Positions 13,928 through 15,067 of a stretch of 15,067 nt of DNA are shown piece after piece. Below the pieces are notes generated by a model, which was not told the DNA's origin, did no database searches, and saw only the letters and a program-made list of their open reading frames with translations. The stretch is from Atopobiaceae bacterium (GTDB lineage: Bacteria > Actinomycetota > Coriobacteriia > Coriobacteriales > Atopobiaceae): the NCBI GenBank assembly GCA_017510875.1, contig JAFWLX010000173.1, positions 1 through 15,067 on the forward strand, written 5' to 3'. The position numbers were made by a program, and so were the translations under genes. Position 1 is the stretch's first letter. Each line of letters starts with the position of its first letter.

Positions 13928-13953
13928 CGACCCCTGATTTCCGTGGGGGGTCG
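13928..13953 (+). terminator. hairpin between the membrane protein and the lipoprotein gene
   Basis: CGACCCC (13928-13934) pairs with GGGGTCG (13947-13953) around a 12-nt loop, 49 nt after the stop. There is no T tract, so the terminator role is tentative. Confidence 0.4.
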
Positions 13954-14009
13954 CTGCCACAGCATCTACGTGTTACATGGCTGAAAAAACTATCCCTCTG
14001 CACCACACG

Positions 14010-14037
14010 TTGCCAGCCGCTACGTCTACAGTACATC
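14010..14037 (+). promoter_or_regulatory. possible promoter for the binding-protein gene
   Basis: TTGCCA (14010-14015) and TACATC (14032-14037) are 16 bp apart, about 40 bp before the ATG at 14078. The match to consensus is moderate, particularly in the -10. Confidence 0.35.
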
Positions 14038-14077
14038 CATGTCTCGAGCCTCCAACAAGAAGAGGAAAGGTCATATC

Positions 14078-15067
14078 ATGAATACAAACATCTCTAGGCG
14101 CGATTTTGCCAAGCTCTCGGGTGCTGTCGCAGCTTCTGCCATTCTCGCTGGTTGCGGCGGCGGCAACAACGGTGGGAGCGCATCCACCTCTGATGGCACC
14201 ACCTTCAAGATTGGTGGCATTGGTCCCGTGACGGGTGCCGCGGCCATCTACGGCAGCGCCACCAAGTACGGCGCCCAGGTTGCCGTTGACGAGGTCAATG
14301 CCGAGGGTGCCATCAAGATGGACCTCAATTGGCAGGATGACGAGCATGATCCCGAGAAGTCGGTCAACGCCTACAACACGCTGAAGGACTGGGGCATGCA
14401 GATCCTGGTTGGCACCACCACCACAACTCCGTGCGTGGCCGTTTCCACCAAGACCAACGCCGACCGCATCTTCGAGCTCACTCCTTCCGCCTCCTCCGTC
14501 AACGTGCTAGGTGGCGAGGAGATCGGCGCCGACAACCCGCGCAAGGACAACGTGTTCCAGATGTGCTTCACCGACCCCAACCAGGGTACCGCCTCGGCAC
14601 AGTACATCTCCAGCAAGGGACTTGGCACCAAGATTGCCATCATCTACAACAACGCCGATCCCTATTCCACGGGCATCTATCAGAAGTTTGTTGACGAGGC
14701 AAAGGCCCTCAACCTTGACATCGTCTCCGAGCAGACCTTCACCGATGACCAGACGGACTTCTCCGTACAGGTTGGCGATGCCAAGAGCAAGGGTGCCGAC
14801 CTGCTGTTCCTCCCCATCTATTACACTCCGGCCTCGCTCATCCTGTCCGAGTCCAAGAAGCAGGGATACACTCCCAAGTTCTTTGGTGTTGACGGTATGG
14901 ACGGCATCCTTACCCTTGAGGGCTTTGACACCTCCCTTGCCGAGGGCGTCATGCTGCTGACCCCGTTCACCGCGACCTCCGAGGACGAGGCCACCCAGAC
15001 CTTCGTCGAGTCCTACAAGGCCGTCTCCGGTTCCTCCGAGAACCCCAACCAGTTTGCCGCCGACGCC
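14078..15067 (+). CDS. branched-chain amino acid-type ABC substrate-binding lipoprotein (3' end missing)
   Basis: The frame stays open to the window end, giving 330 residues without a stop. It resembles the periplasmic-binding, type 1 (LivJ/LivK-like) proteins that deliver amino acids or similar small ligands to an ABC importer. 'FKIGGIGPVTGAAAIYGSATKYGAQVAVDEVNAEG' is the usual mature start, with 'ILVGTTTTTPCVAVSTKTNADRI' and 'IAIIYNNADPYSTGIYQKF' following. The signal region has both a twin-arginine motif (SRRDFAK, residues 6-12) and a lipobox (LAGC, C26), so it is probably exported folded by Tat and then lipid-anchored. A Gly/Asn/Ser linker follows C26. AGGAAAGG about 7 nt upstream sets the ATG. 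Permease and ATPase genes probably follow outside the window. The ligand is not determined. Confidence 0.92.
   Translation, partial: MNTNISRRDFAKLSGAVAASAILAGCGGGNNGGSASTSDGTTFKIGGIGPVTGAAAIYGSATKYGAQVAVDEVNAEGAIKMDLNWQDDEHDPEKSVNAYNTLKDWGMQILVGTTTTTPCVAVSTKTNADRIFELTPSASSVNVLGGEEIGADNPRKDNVFQMCFTDPNQGTASAQYISSKGLGTKIAIIYNNADPYSTGIYQKFVDEAKALNLDIVSEQTFTDDQTDFSVQVGDAKSKGADLLFLPIYYTPASLILSESKKQGYTPKFFGVDGMDGILTLEGFDTSLAEGVMLLTPFTATSEDEATQTFVESYKAVSGSSENPNQFAADA

Overview
This is a chromosomal window of moderately high G+C from a bacterium with a Gram-positive style wall. The best guess is an actinobacterium of the Coriobacteriia (Olsenella/Atopobium/Collinsella type). That guess rests on recollection of protein style: a Rho with a long, charged, Arg-rich N-terminal extension, a WecA/TagO-type glycan initiator, and a TraX-MFS pair. 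No database search was possible. All ten protein-coding genes recognised as established genes lie on the + strand.

Layout. (1) 1-2074: a TraX-family membrane protein and an MFS transporter, 3 nt apart and probably one operon; bases 1-73 hold only a leader. (2) 2075-2416: a 342-base gene-free stretch. It can fold into a ~154-nt rod with a 14+14 nt central bubble, resembling 6S RNA, and is followed by a sigma70-type promoter overlapping a direct repeat. (3) 2417-4589: a WecA/TagO-type polyprenyl-phosphate sugar-phosphate transferase and a PflA-like radical SAM protein, 19 nt apart. (4) 4590-5148: a promoter, a leader hairpin, a small coiled-coil tail-anchored protein and a weak terminator. (5) 5149-6685: nicotinate phosphoribosyltransferase. 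(6) 6733-8700: arginyl-tRNA synthetase, bounded by hairpins. (7) 8701-9513: a regulator with two tandem MarR-like winged helices behind a perfect 16-bp palindrome. (8) 9536-11991: a 19-bp inverted repeat, a promoter, then transcription terminator Rho with an ~300-residue low-complexity N-terminal extension, closed by a strong hairpin. (9) 12000-12257: a 233-bp palindromic MITE-like element with 43-bp inverted termini and a 10-bp flanking direct repeat. (10) 12289-13879: a promoter, a possible leaderless 34-codon ORF with an overlapping hairpin, and an unrecognised single-pass membrane protein. (11) 14078-15067: a branched-chain amino acid-type ABC substrate-binding lipoprotein carrying both Tat and lipobox signals, cut by the window end.

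Most genes are housekeeping: wall-glycan initiation, NAD salvage, translation and transcription termination. The least explained parts are the 6S-like RNA, the palindromic element after rho, the leaderless small ORF with its downstream membrane protein, and the double winged-helix regulator with its palindrome. Several strong gene-end hairpins (after argS, after rho, at 13928) lack a good T tract, so termination here may use Rho or non-canonical hairpins. No tRNA, rRNA, CRISPR array or transposase gene was seen.
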